Assembly: GCA_043778315.1 (NCBI GenBank)
Contig: JAYWGJ010000378.1
Coordinates: forward strand, 1-14,981
Direction: 5' to 3'
Length of the DNA stretch: 14,981 nucleotides
From: JBEEMU01 sp043778315
GTDB lineage: Bacteria; Bacteroidota; Bacteroidia; Chitinophagales; Saprospiraceae
Shown here: positions 7,227 through 13,450 of the stretch, piece by piece
How the letters are laid out: each line of letters opens with the position of its first letter
How positions within the stretch are numbered: position 1 is the first letter of the stretch
The notes under the pieces: model-generated
Databases searched by the model: none
Told to the model about the DNA's origin: nothing
Seen by the model: the letters and a program-made list of their open reading frames with translations, nothing else
Position numbers and translations under genes: made by a program

Positions 7227-8807
7227 ATGAAAAAAATTATTTTACTCTGCTTAGTCGCAATGACAAGTATCAGTACGGGCGTAGCGCAAAAAATCACGGC
7301 GCAATGGGGCGCAGAGGTCAAGCCAAAAAACGAATTTATCATCACAGGAACGCTTGGTATGCAAGACGGCAGGTTGTTTTTGAGTTCGGAGCGCATGAGT
7401 ATTTTTGGTACTTACGAGTTTGGTATCACTACGGTTGATGTAAAAACCATGAAAGTGATAGAAAACAACGAGTTGGAGACAGCCACCAAAAGAACCAAAC
7501 AAATAGCGACGATGATGATGAAGGGCAAAAGATGGCTTTTCACCCGCAATACCGCCGATAAAGTGGATTACATCAAGGGCTATCCGATAAGCGATAAAGG
7601 CAAAGTGATAGAAACCCCAACTACGTTGGCATCGTTCAAAGATGATAAAAAATCGTTTTTGGTAACGTATCGCGAAGCGGAAGTATCGATGATTCACTCC
7701 AAAGACTCGAGCAAAATCGCGATGGTGATTAACGCAAATCGTAAAAAAGAAGACAAAGAATTGTATTACGTCACCGTATTCAACACCGACCTCAAAGAGC
7801 AATAGACGCAGGTGATTGAGTTGCCTTACACCGAAAAACAATTTGACGAAAAACTCGTTGCGGTAACCAATAAGGGCGAAGTACAGATTGTAGGCAAACT
7901 TTTTGGAGACCAAAAAGCAAAAGACCGCAAGAGCAAAATCGAGGCAGGTTACAAATATATTATCCGCACTTACAGTCCCACCAATACCGAGGGCAAAGAG
8001 TATATAGTGGATTTGGGCGGTAAGTTTATCGAGCAAATTTTTATCCGCACCCGTCCCGACAACGGCAACGTCGTGATAGCAGGTATGTACTCCAACGAGC
8101 ATAACAACTCCTTATTTAGAGCGAGCGGCGTGCTGCATGGCTTTTTTTACTTAGAAATAGCCCCAGACGGTAAGGTGGCTAATAAATATATTAAGGACTT
8201 GAATGCGTCGAAAATAAAAAATATATCAGCCGAGTTGCTCAACGAAAAACAAAACGGACTAAGCCCGAACGTTGATGTCATAGATGTATTTTTCAAAAAA
8301 GACGGCAGTTTAATTGTCGTTACCGAAGACAGTTATTTCACACAAACGACGAGTCCGAATTCGGGTAGAACCAGAACGACCTACCATAATAACGATAATA
8401 TTATCATCTGTCTTGACCCCAAAGGCGACATAAAATGGACGGTTAGCGTACCCAAAAAACAAATCGGAAGAGAATCCAAAGTTGCACTCGGCGCGTCAGC
8501 TATTTTCAAAGACGACAACCTGTTTTTGATTTATAACGACTCTGCCGCTAACTTAGAGAAAGAGCCAGACGGCAGACCGAAAGGCTTAGGTTTGTTTGGC
8601 AAATCGGTGGTCACACTCGCCTTAGTCAGTCCAGACGGCAAGCTCACGCGCAAAGCATTAGCGACCACCAAAGAGATAGAAGGCTTCATCTTCGCGCCTT
8701 TATTGAGCGAGCGACTCACCGACGACGAACTCGTTTTTGTAAGTGTAAGATTGGGATTAGTGGGCGTAAGCAAGTACAAATTGGCGCGCATCAAAATCGG
8801 CGCGTAA
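7227..8807 (+). pseudogene. Secreted family A paralogue interrupted by a TAG codon
   Basis: A 527-codon reading frame (counting both stops) homologous end to end to the 3537-5096 gene, with the same signal peptide (MKKIILLCLVAMTSISTGVAQ). It is cut by one in-frame TAG at 7803-7805. Alignment places that codon exactly opposite Trp183 of the intact copy: both continue ACG CAG GTG ATT GAG, encoding TQVIE. A TGG-to-TAG change explains it. After the stop the frame stays open for 333 more codons with no further damage and keeps the family motifs (LDPKGDIKW, SPDGKLTRK). Either this is a very recent pseudogene, or it is a sequencing error, or the TAG is read through. TAG ends other genes here (thiolase, LysM protein), so it is not a general sense codon. 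A GTG at 7812 could restart translation but would yield a product without a signal peptide. Confidence 0.8.
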
Positions 8808-8821
8808 GAAATCATAAACAA

Positions 8822-8862
8822 AAAAACGCCTACCTAATCCACGAGATTAAGTAGGCGTTTTT
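8822..8862. terminator. Bidirectional rho-independent terminator
   Basis: AAAAACGCCTAC (8822-8833) pairs perfectly with GTAGGCGTTTTT (8851-8862); an inner TAATC/GATTA pairing extends the stem after a mismatch. It closes the A-B-B'-A' cluster on the plus strand and the converging MgtC gene on the minus strand. The GCCTAC core resembles that of the 1794-1839 terminator. Confidence 0.9.
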
Positions 8863-8881
8863 GGTTGTAAAACTCAAATTT

Positions 8882-9514
8882 TTATTGATGTGCAAACTCA
8901 AACTCGACTATATTTTCGTCTTCTTGCAACCGTTGTATCAGGGCTTCGTGCGCCGTCGCCCTGCCGCCAATCGCCCAACTCGCCGTTATTTTGTCCGACT
9001 CGTGCGCCAGCCTGCTATTGAACGGGCGCAGCCCGTATTGCGCAAAAAGCGTCTCGTAATTTTTTTGCATATTCGCTTGATAATGGCATTTTATGGTGTA
9101 AACTCGCGTCTGACTAAGGCGTTGTATGGAGTGTTGCAACGGATTGAAAACCACCAAAACCACCAGCACCAGCACCGCGCCCCACAAACCCAACTGCCAC
9201 TGCCCCGCACCAACCGCCATACCGAGCGCCGCCGTAATCCAAATAGTAGTAGCGGTAGTGATACCCGCAACGCGGCTTTGGTCTTTAAATATCACACCAG
9301 CACCCAAAAAACCAACACCCGTAACGATGTTTGCCGCGATGCGGTCGGGCGAAGTTGTACCGATTTTGAACGACAAAATGGTGAATAAAGTCGCGCCGAG
9401 CGACACCAATATCATGGTGCGAAAACCAGCCGACTTGTCGCGGTACTCGCGCTCGATGCCGATGATGCAGCCAATCAAAGTGGCAATCAGCAGTTCAAAA
9501 AGTTCAATTTGCAT
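8882..9514 (-). CDS. MgtC/SapB family membrane protein
   Basis: 210 residues with the MgtC/SapB signature. Four or five hydrophobic helices fill residues 5-125. They include GIEREYRDKSAGFRTMILV (19-37), DRIAANIVTGVGFLGAGVIF (57-76) and VAGITTATTIWITAALGMAVG (82-102). A soluble C-terminal domain follows (135-210), like the ACT-like tail of longer MgtC proteins. It would sit in the inner membrane. In other bacteria MgtC proteins are linked to low-magnesium survival and ATP synthase control, but many homologues lack that evidence, so no gene symbol is given. It has its own strong promoter and shares a terminator with the cluster on the other strand. No magnesium transporter gene is next to it. 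Confidence 0.9.
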   Translation of the reverse strand: MQIELFELLIATLIGCIIGIEREYRDKSAGFRTMILVSLGATLFTILSFKIGTTSPDRIAANIVTGVGFLGAGVIFKDQSRVAGITTATTIWITAALGMAVGAGQWQLGLWGAVLVLVVLVVFNPLQHSIQRLSQTRVYTIKCHYQANMQKNYETLFAQYGLRPFNSRLAHESDKITASWAIGGRATAHEALIQRLQEDENIVEFEFAHQ

Positions 9515-9537
9515 ACTTTATTTTTTATTATAAAAAT

Positions 9538-9567
9538 GCAAATGTATATTAAATTTTATAATGCCAA
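9538..9567 (-). promoter_or_regulatory. Promoter of the MgtC-family gene
   Basis: On the minus strand, TTG (9567-9565), 18 bases, then TACATTTG (9546-9539) followed by C. This is a full match to the Bacteroidota TTG / TAnnTTTG promoter, 25 bases before the ATG. It overlaps the ATG at 9561 on the plus strand, which weakens the case for that ATG as a start codon. Confidence 0.75.
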
Positions 9568-9600
9568 TAAAAAAACTACGCCTAACCATAAAAAAAGCCG

Positions 9601-9608
9601 TTACTTTG
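9601..9608 (+). promoter_or_regulatory. Candidate -7 box for the small secreted protein
   Basis: TTACTTTG followed by C matches TAnnTTTG at all fixed positions except the second. It lies 40 bases before the TTG codon at 9648 that begins a normal signal peptide, and downstream of the earlier ATG at 9561. No TTG -33 box is seen at the right distance. Confidence 0.4.
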
Positions 9609-9647
9609 CAGTCGAATAATTACAATAAATCAATTAATTTTTTCGTT

Positions 9648-10139
9648 TTGATAAAAAAACTACTCTTTTTATTTTGTTTGGCGACAAGCCAAAATCAAGC
9701 CGCAGTTGCGCAAAATAAGCCTTGTGGCAACTACCAAACGCATATAGTAGCGACCCACAAAAACCCGATGGTGATTTGCAACGGCTCGATAAACGCCCTC
9801 TCTAATATGGACGCTTCGCGGATTGTCTGTATGGATAAACCGACAGACGACGTGCGTTGCGAACGGTTCGGCGCGCTCGGCGCAGCAGGCGTTTGGAAAA
9901 TAGACTCGCGCCAACAGTTCAAAAGCCAAACCCTCAAACGGGTGATGCGCAACTGCGCGATAGACCTCCTCGACGGCGACGCGGTAGCCATAAACGGCAT
10001 CATCATCGACAACCTCAGCACGCGCCTCGCCGTAGGCGCAATACGCAAAATGGAAATCAAAAAACTCCTCAAACCCATCAAATTAGCCAACGGCAAAGAA
10101 ATAGACACCGTATATATAGTGTGGACTGATTTTTTGTAG
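9648..10139 (+). CDS. Small secreted protein with TonB-plug-like segment
   Basis: The frame is open from an ATG at 9561 (192 residues), but that gives 29 odd residues before the hydrophobic core and lies inside the divergent promoter. Starting at TTG 9648 gives 163 residues with a textbook signal peptide (MIKKLLFLFCLATSQNQAAVAQ), so I prefer it. The mature part contains KNPMVICNGSIN...SRIVCMDKP...FGALGAAGVWKI. This echoes the plug domain of TonB-dependent receptors (P-hydrophobic-DG..., I-x-V, then YG-x-x-G-x-x-GVI-x-I), though the Asp before Gly is Asn here. A second, weaker pass of the same kind may follow (VAINGIIID...GAIRKMEI...IDTVYIVWT). No barrel is present, so it cannot itself be a receptor. 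The mature chain has five cysteines. Function is unknown. Confidence 0.65.
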   Translation: MIKKLLFLFCLATSQNQAAVAQNKPCGNYQTHIVATHKNPMVICNGSINALSNMDASRIVCMDKPTDDVRCERFGALGAAGVWKIDSRQQFKSQTLKRVMRNCAIDLLDGDAVAINGIIIDNLSTRLAVGAIRKMEIKKLLKPIKLANGKEIDTVYIVWTDFL

Positions 10140-10144
10140 TTTTA

Positions 10145-10310
10145 TTAAGGAATGAAGAGAAAATAAGGTGCTGGATATTGTGACGCAGAATTTTGGGTCA
10201 AAACAAGGCAGATTTGAGGCGCGATGCCATGCATCGTAACGAAAATCTAACGCAGTTTTGGCTCAAAAGACAAGTCAGAATACAGTAACTTATTTTGGAC
10301 GCGTTCCTAA
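10145..10310. repeat. Long imperfect palindromic element, MITE- or structured-RNA-like
   Basis: The whole 166-bp stretch folds on itself. From the tips inward: TTAAGGAA (10145-10152) with TTCCTAA (10304-10310); AAAATAAG (10160-10167) with CTTATTTT (10289-10296); TGAC (10181-10184) with GTCA (10274-10277); a 14-pair stem, 10191-10204 with 10255-10268, containing two G-U pairs; AGATTT with AAATCT; and GCGATGC with GCATCGT around a CAT loop (10228-10230). No coding potential is seen. It lies between a gene end and the tRNA-Leu promoter. It may be a non-autonomous mobile element or a structured RNA; the G-U pairs hint at folding as RNA. Confidence 0.7.
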
Positions 10311-10357
10311 GCTAAACGCCAAAAAATTTATTTTTATAAAAAAACGGTCAAACGCTT

Positions 10358-10386
10358 TTGTTTTACAAAACAAAACATTACCTTTG
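10358..10386 (+). promoter_or_regulatory. Promoter of tRNA-Leu
   Basis: TTG (10358-10360, within TTTTG), 18 bases, then TACCTTTG (10379-10386) followed by C: a full match to the Bacteroidota promoter, with the -7 box ending 22 bases before the mature tRNA. Confidence 0.8.
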
Positions 10387-10408
10387 CAAAGTAATTAGCT
10401 CAAGTATT

Positions 10409-10490
10409 GGGGGTGTGGCGAAATTGGTAGACGTACCAGACTTAGGATCTGGCGCCGCGAGGCATGGGGGTTCGAGTCCCTCCACCCTCA
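10409..10490 (+). tRNA. tRNA-Leu (anticodon UAG)
   Basis: 82 bases. The acceptor stem GGGGGTG (10409-10415) pairs with CACCCTC (10483-10489, one G-U pair), with discriminator A at 10490, the expected leucine identity base. The D-arm reads GGCGAAATTGGTAGACG. The anticodon stem CCAGA / TCTGG encloses loop CTTAGGA with anticodon TAG at 10443-10445, reading CUA and other CUN codons. A variable arm (GCGCCGCGAGGCAT region) marks it as class II. The T-arm has loop TTCGAGT. CCA is not encoded; CGC follows. It has its own promoter and terminator. Confidence 0.97.
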
Positions 10491-10501
10491 CGCAGTAGTT
10501 C

Positions 10502-10540
10502 AAAACGGTTAAAACTGCACTCGTGGTTTTAACCGTTTTT
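10502..10540 (+). terminator. Terminator of tRNA-Leu
   Basis: AAAACGGTTAAAAC (10502-10515) pairs perfectly with GTTTTAACCGTTTT (10526-10539) around a 10-base loop, and the 3' side ends in a T-run. It starts 11 bases after the tRNA. Confidence 0.88.
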
Positions 10541-10574
10541 GCTTTTACATGAATGCTTTTGAGTTGGATAAGTT

Positions 10575-10781
10575 CGTTTACGAACCCTTCGAGGGCAGAG
10601 CTGGTCAGTTGTCCAAAAGGTGGCTGATAGACGTATCCCGCCTTTGTAAGGCGGATCTAAAACGAGTCCGATTTTTGCGGTTTCAATGGATTTTTTGTTG
10701 CGTCCGCCTTACAAAGGCGGGATACATAAACCTTGTTCTCCCTACAACTGACCACCTCCGCCCTTAGAAGGTTCGTAAACG
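10575..10781. repeat. Nested palindromic element with two pairs of arms
   Basis: Outer arms 10575-10612 and 10744-10781 are 38 nt each and complementary with six mismatches; tips are CGTTTACGAACC / GGTTCGTAAACG. Inner arms 10633-10655 and 10703-10725 are 23 nt and perfectly complementary. Each inner arm is itself a hairpin (CCGCCTT-TGT-AAGGCGG). The 47-nt centre is not repetitive. A 72-codon frame (10549-10767) only translates the repeat and is not called. No transposase is present. It is consistent with a MITE or a REP-type pair inside a larger element. Confidence 0.75.
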
Positions 10782-10950
10782 TTAGGTACATTACTATATG
10801 TTCCAAAATAAAATATTTTTTCTCCCGAATAAAAAAACATTTTTTCTGCTTTTTATTCCATAATAATACTTACCTTTGCGGCTCAATTAGCTTTTGAAGT
10901 TTATTGAAAGAAAATCATAATTGTAAATCATAATTGTAAATTCATATCAA
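10782..10950. other. AT-rich spacer and leader of the L31 gene
   Basis: No gene is seen between the tRNA terminator (10540) and 10951. This end of the gap contains the -7 box at 10871-10878 and a 13-bp tandem repeat, AATCATAATTGTA, at 10913-10925 and 10926-10938, immediately before the L31 start codon. The repeat lies in the 5' untranslated leader, where L31 expression could be controlled, but no known control structure is recognised. Confidence 0.6.
10871..10878 (+). promoter_or_regulatory. -7 promoter box of the L31 gene
   Basis: TACCTTTG followed by C, a perfect TAnnTTTG match, 72 bases before the ATG. It is nearly the same as the tRNA-Leu box (TACCTTTGC). No clear TTG box is found upstream at the usual spacing. 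Confidence 0.7.
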
Positions 10951-11205
10951 ATGAAAAAAGATACACACCCAGCTAGCTACCGCATTGTAGCATTCAAAGA
11001 CATCTCGAACGACGAAATGTTCCTTTGCCGCTCTTGCGCAAACAGCAACGAAAACGTTATTTTTACCGACGGCAACGAATATCCGATGGTGAAAGTAGAG
11101 ATTTCCTCTAGCTCACACCCGTTCTTTACAGGTAAAATGAAGTTTGTAGATACGGCAGGTCGTATTGACAAATTCAACAAAAAATTCTCGAAATTCTCGA
11201 AATAA
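10951..11205 (+). CDS. rpmE2: 50S ribosomal protein L31, type B
   Basis: 84 residues. The protein is a component of the large ribosomal subunit. Family landmarks are the MKKDTHPASYRIVAFKDISN start, NEYPMVKVEISSSSHPFFTGK (43-63) and VDTAGRIDKFNKKF at the end. The zinc-binding cysteine pair of type A L31 just before HPF is replaced by SSSS, so this is the zinc-independent type B form. Oddly, a CxxC (CRSC, residues 26-29) is present elsewhere, without a second pair. The gene has its own promoter and terminator. Confidence 0.95.
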   Translation: MKKDTHPASYRIVAFKDISNDEMFLCRSCANSNENVIFTDGNEYPMVKVEISSSSHPFFTGKMKFVDTAGRIDKFNKKFSKFSK

Positions 11206-11266
11206 TTTATCTACAATGTGGTTGCTAATTGCATTGTAAATTTATTTTCAGCTTTCGCGCTATACC

Positions 11267-11299
11267 ATAGCGGCCGCAGTGTGTAACTGTGGTCGCTAT
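11267..11299 (+). terminator. Terminator of the L31 gene
   Basis: ATAGCGGCCGCAG (11267-11279) pairs with CTGTGGTCGCTAT (11287-11299), 13 pairs including two G-U, around a TGTGTAA loop. A T-rich but imperfect tail (TTTGTGTTG) follows. Confidence 0.75.
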
Positions 11300-11329
11300 T
11301 TGTGTTGTATTATTACAATAATTTTAAAT

Positions 11330-11351
11330 AACGATTTTATAACGATTTTAT
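11330..11351 (+). repeat. 11-bp tandem repeat in the kdsC leader
   Basis: AACGATTTTAT is repeated exactly twice, ending 10 bases before the kdsC start. It may simply be slippage in AT-rich DNA. I could not place a clear TAnnTTTG box in this 62-bp spacer. Confidence 0.6.
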
Positions 11352-11361
11352 ACCTTAAAAA

Positions 11362-11859
11362 ATGAATAATCTTGACCGATTTCGCGACATCACTACCTTC
11401 GTTTTTGATGTAGATGGCGTGATGACGAATAATCAAATTTTGGTACTCGAGGACGGCAGTATGCTTCGCACGATGAACGTCCGCGACGGCTACGCGCTGC
11501 ATCGCGCTGTAAAACAAGGCTATAAAGTAGCGGTAATTACGGGCGGCAGCTCCGAAGGCGTAATCATACGCCTCAAAAAACTCGGTATCACCGACGTATT
11601 TAGCGGCATTCGCGACAAGCGCGAAGCCTTCGACGACCTCGTTTTTGCCAACGACCTGAACCGCGAAAACGTGCTGTACATGGGCGACGACATCATCGAC
11701 CTCACCGTGATGCAGCAAGTAGGGCTGCCGTGTAGCCCTGCCGACGGCTGTCCCGAAGCGATACAAATAGCCCGCTACGTTTCGCCCTACAACGGCGGCG
11801 AGGGCTGTGTACGCGATGTGATAGAAAAAGTGTTGCGGCTGCAAGGCAAATGGGCGTAA
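11362..11859 (+). CDS. kdsC: KdsC-like HAD phosphatase (KDO 8-phosphate phosphatase)
   Basis: 165 residues, the usual length of the KdsC / HAD subfamily IIIA. All four HAD motifs are present: FDVDGVMT with nucleophile Asp16 and acid/base Asp18; ITGGSS with Thr60; Lys86 in RDKREAF; and MGDDIIDL with Asp109, Asp110 and Asp113 for Mg2+. The C-terminal YNGGEGCVRDVIE segment matches KdsC proteins. It would remove phosphate from 3-deoxy-D-manno-octulosonate 8-phosphate in the cytoplasm, giving KDO for lipid A-core synthesis. The synthase and activating genes are not in the window. A related HAD-IIIA activity cannot be excluded from sequence alone. Confidence 0.87.
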   Translation: MNNLDRFRDITTFVFDVDGVMTNNQILVLEDGSMLRTMNVRDGYALHRAVKQGYKVAVITGGSSEGVIIRLKKLGITDVFSGIRDKREAFDDLVFANDLNRENVLYMGDDIIDLTVMQQVGLPCSPADGCPEAIQIARYVSPYNGGEGCVRDVIEKVLRLQGKWA

Positions 11860-11918
11860 AATTATTCGTTTTATAAAAATATCGCACCCAAAAATACCTA
11901 AACATATCGCAATTTGCT

Positions 11919-11926
11919 TATCTTTG
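11919..11926 (+). promoter_or_regulatory. -7 promoter box of the LysM protein gene
   Basis: TATCTTTG, a full TAnnTTTG match, 46 bases before the ATG at 11972. No TTG is found at 17-23 bases upstream. Confidence 0.6.
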
Positions 11927-11971
11927 TCGTAAAGAAACCGTCTTAAATATTCATTTTCAAAAACAAATAAT

Positions 11972-13345
11972 ATGCCTAATTTAAGAAGATATATTGTGCA
12001 GCAAGGTGACAGTTTGTCGCTTATCGCTAAAAAATTTACGACTACCGTAGGCGCGATACAACTCGCAAACGGCATGAGTTCGGCGAATATCAACATCGGT
12101 CAAGCGATATGGATACCCGTAGCGGCAACGCCGCCCGCGCCTACTACGCCTATTGTTACGCCACCGAAGCCGACCGTAAAACAGCCTACGCCTACGCCCG
12201 TAGTTCCACCAAAACCAACACCAAAACCGCCCGCGCCTGCGCCCGTAACGCCGTCAAAACCTACGCCAAAACCGCCTACGCCTGTGGTCACGCCGCCGCC
12301 GCCAAAACCCGTTCCGCCAGTCGTAACGCCCACGTTTCCAGGCGGTTTCAACACCGTTACGCCTACCGAAGCCATCAAAGCGGCGCGTCGGCAGTACCAA
12401 GTTTTGAGCAAAGAACGCGGCACAACGGGCATCAGAGATTATACCCTTACCATTCCGCGACCACAAGGCGGCGCGCCGATAATCGCGAAGTTTCGCGACA
12501 AAGTGAACAGCATATATATGGTGTACCCGAACGGTATTTCGTTTGCGGGCAACTATATTCCCGATATTCCGTTGGCGTTGTTTCAGACCTTGGGTATGAG
12601 CGCGACGTTGGCGAAAGCCCTACAATTTGTGTCGAAACACGAAGGCAGTTTTGATGCCATCAACTCGTTCGATAAAGCCATTTTTTCGTTCGGTTTTATT
12701 CAGTTTGTTGGCGCGCAAGCGCACGGCAACAGCTTAGGTAAAGTGTTGGCGTACAGCAAGTTAAATGCGCCCGATTTGTTTGCTAAATACTTTCAGGCGG
12801 TTGGCATTGATGTCAGTTTTGCACTAAAAGACGGCGGCGTAATAGCACCCGTTACCGTCAGCGTACTCAATCCAGACTTAGGTATCAAGCTCATCGGCGA
12901 CGATGCGTACAAATATATTCAGCAAAATATAGACCTGCACGGCGTATTTATTCAGTCGGCTTACGAGCCAATGTTCGTGCGCGAGCAGCTTCGCGTGGCA
13001 GCTTTGGACTACGTTTTTCCCGCGCTCAACCTCAAATTCAACTTGAATATCAACGGCACAAAAGTGCAAATACCGTTCGCGAAAGACATATTTCAGTCGG
13101 AGGCGGCAGTCACGATGCTGATTGATTTGTGTGTGAATAGAGGCTCGGGCGGTGCAAACTCGGTGCTGAGTTTGGCGATAGCCGAAGTAGCCAAAAACAA
13201 CGGTTTGCTCGACGCAATCGCGATGCGCGGCATCGACGAGCGCGCAGTTGCCGACGCGTTATTGTCGCAAAATCCGACCGAAAAACGCATCGTCGACCGT
13301 GTGGGTAATATCATCAAGAGCGGTTTGAGCTTCGCGAAAGGGTAG
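11972..13345 (+). CDS. LysM protein with Pro-rich linker and lysozyme-like C-terminal half
   Basis: 457 residues in three parts. A LysM domain (about 6-50: RRYIVQQGDSLSLIAKKF ... NIGQAIWIPV) should bind N-acetylglucosamine-containing glycan, usually peptidoglycan. A Pro/Thr/Lys linker of about 70 residues (51-122) repeats KPTPKPP-type units. The C-terminal 330 residues contain VSKHEGSFDAINSFDKAIFSFGFIQF (219-244); a Glu in HEG (Glu224) followed by a G-F-x-Q strand recalls lysozyme/transglycosylase active sites, so a muralytic enzyme is inferred but not proven. A later block, MLIDLCVNRGSGGAN (382-396), also resembles helices of such folds. The N-terminus goes straight into LysM with no signal peptide, so it is either released by an unusual route or carried by another machine. 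It lies between kdsC and a GlmU-like gene. Confidence 0.8.
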   Translation: MPNLRRYIVQQGDSLSLIAKKFTTTVGAIQLANGMSSANINIGQAIWIPVAATPPAPTTPIVTPPKPTVKQPTPTPVVPPKPTPKPPAPAPVTPSKPTPKPPTPVVTPPPPKPVPPVVTPTFPGGFNTVTPTEAIKAARRQYQVLSKERGTTGIRDYTLTIPRPQGGAPIIAKFRDKVNSIYMVYPNGISFAGNYIPDIPLALFQTLGMSATLAKALQFVSKHEGSFDAINSFDKAIFSFGFIQFVGAQAHGNSLGKVLAYSKLNAPDLFAKYFQAVGIDVSFALKDGGVIAPVTVSVLNPDLGIKLIGDDAYKYIQQNIDLHGVFIQSAYEPMFVREQLRVAALDYVFPALNLKFNLNINGTKVQIPFAKDIFQSEAAVTMLIDLCVNRGSGGANSVLSLAIAEVAKNNGLLDAIAMRGIDERAVADALLSQNPTEKRIVDRVGNIIKSGLSFAKG

Positions 13346-13366
13346 TTTTTTTAATAGGCGAACCCT

Positions 13367-13399
13367 AAACCTATAAGGTTTTCAAAACCTTATAGGTTT
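13367..13399. repeat. Perfect AAACCTATAAGG palindrome
   Basis: Bases 13367-13382 and 13384-13399 are exactly complementary around a single C. There is no T-run after the stem on the plus strand, so it is not a classical terminator, though it could slow polymerase between the LysM gene and the next. A related, shorter hairpin (AAACCTTTA / TAAAGGTTT) sits at 14788-14809, suggesting an extragenic palindrome family. Confidence 0.75.
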
Positions 13400-13450
13400 G
13401 CAGGTGACCTATTTCCGTTTTTTCATTATAATTTCATAATATAACTCGAC

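Noticed and set aside
7251..8102. 283-codon frame on the minus strand, open across the TAG of the family A paralogue
   Set aside because: It is antisense to a gene with a clear paralogue on the plus strand. Its protein is rich in His, Phe and Arg in the manner of an antisense frame, and the intact paralogue has no equivalent long antisense frame.
8861..9388. 175-codon plus-strand frame
   Set aside because: It is opposite the MgtC-family gene, which has all family motifs; the frame's Arg/His/Pro-rich content is typical of a shadow.
10409..10490. Integrated element using the tRNA-Leu 3' end as attachment site
   Set aside because: No second copy of the tRNA 3' end and no integrase are seen in the window.
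10549..10767. 72-codon frame after the tRNA-Leu terminator
   Set aside because: Its sequence is simply a translation of the nested palindromic element at 10575-10781.
11296..12096. 266-codon minus-strand frame
   Set aside because: It covers kdsC, whose catalytic motifs are all on the plus strand, and crosses the L31 terminator end and the LysM start.
12109..12654. 181-codon plus-strand frame rich in Ala, Tyr, Thr and Lys
   Set aside because: It is the shifted reading of the Pro/Thr linker of the LysM protein; repeated codons of the linker create the open frame.
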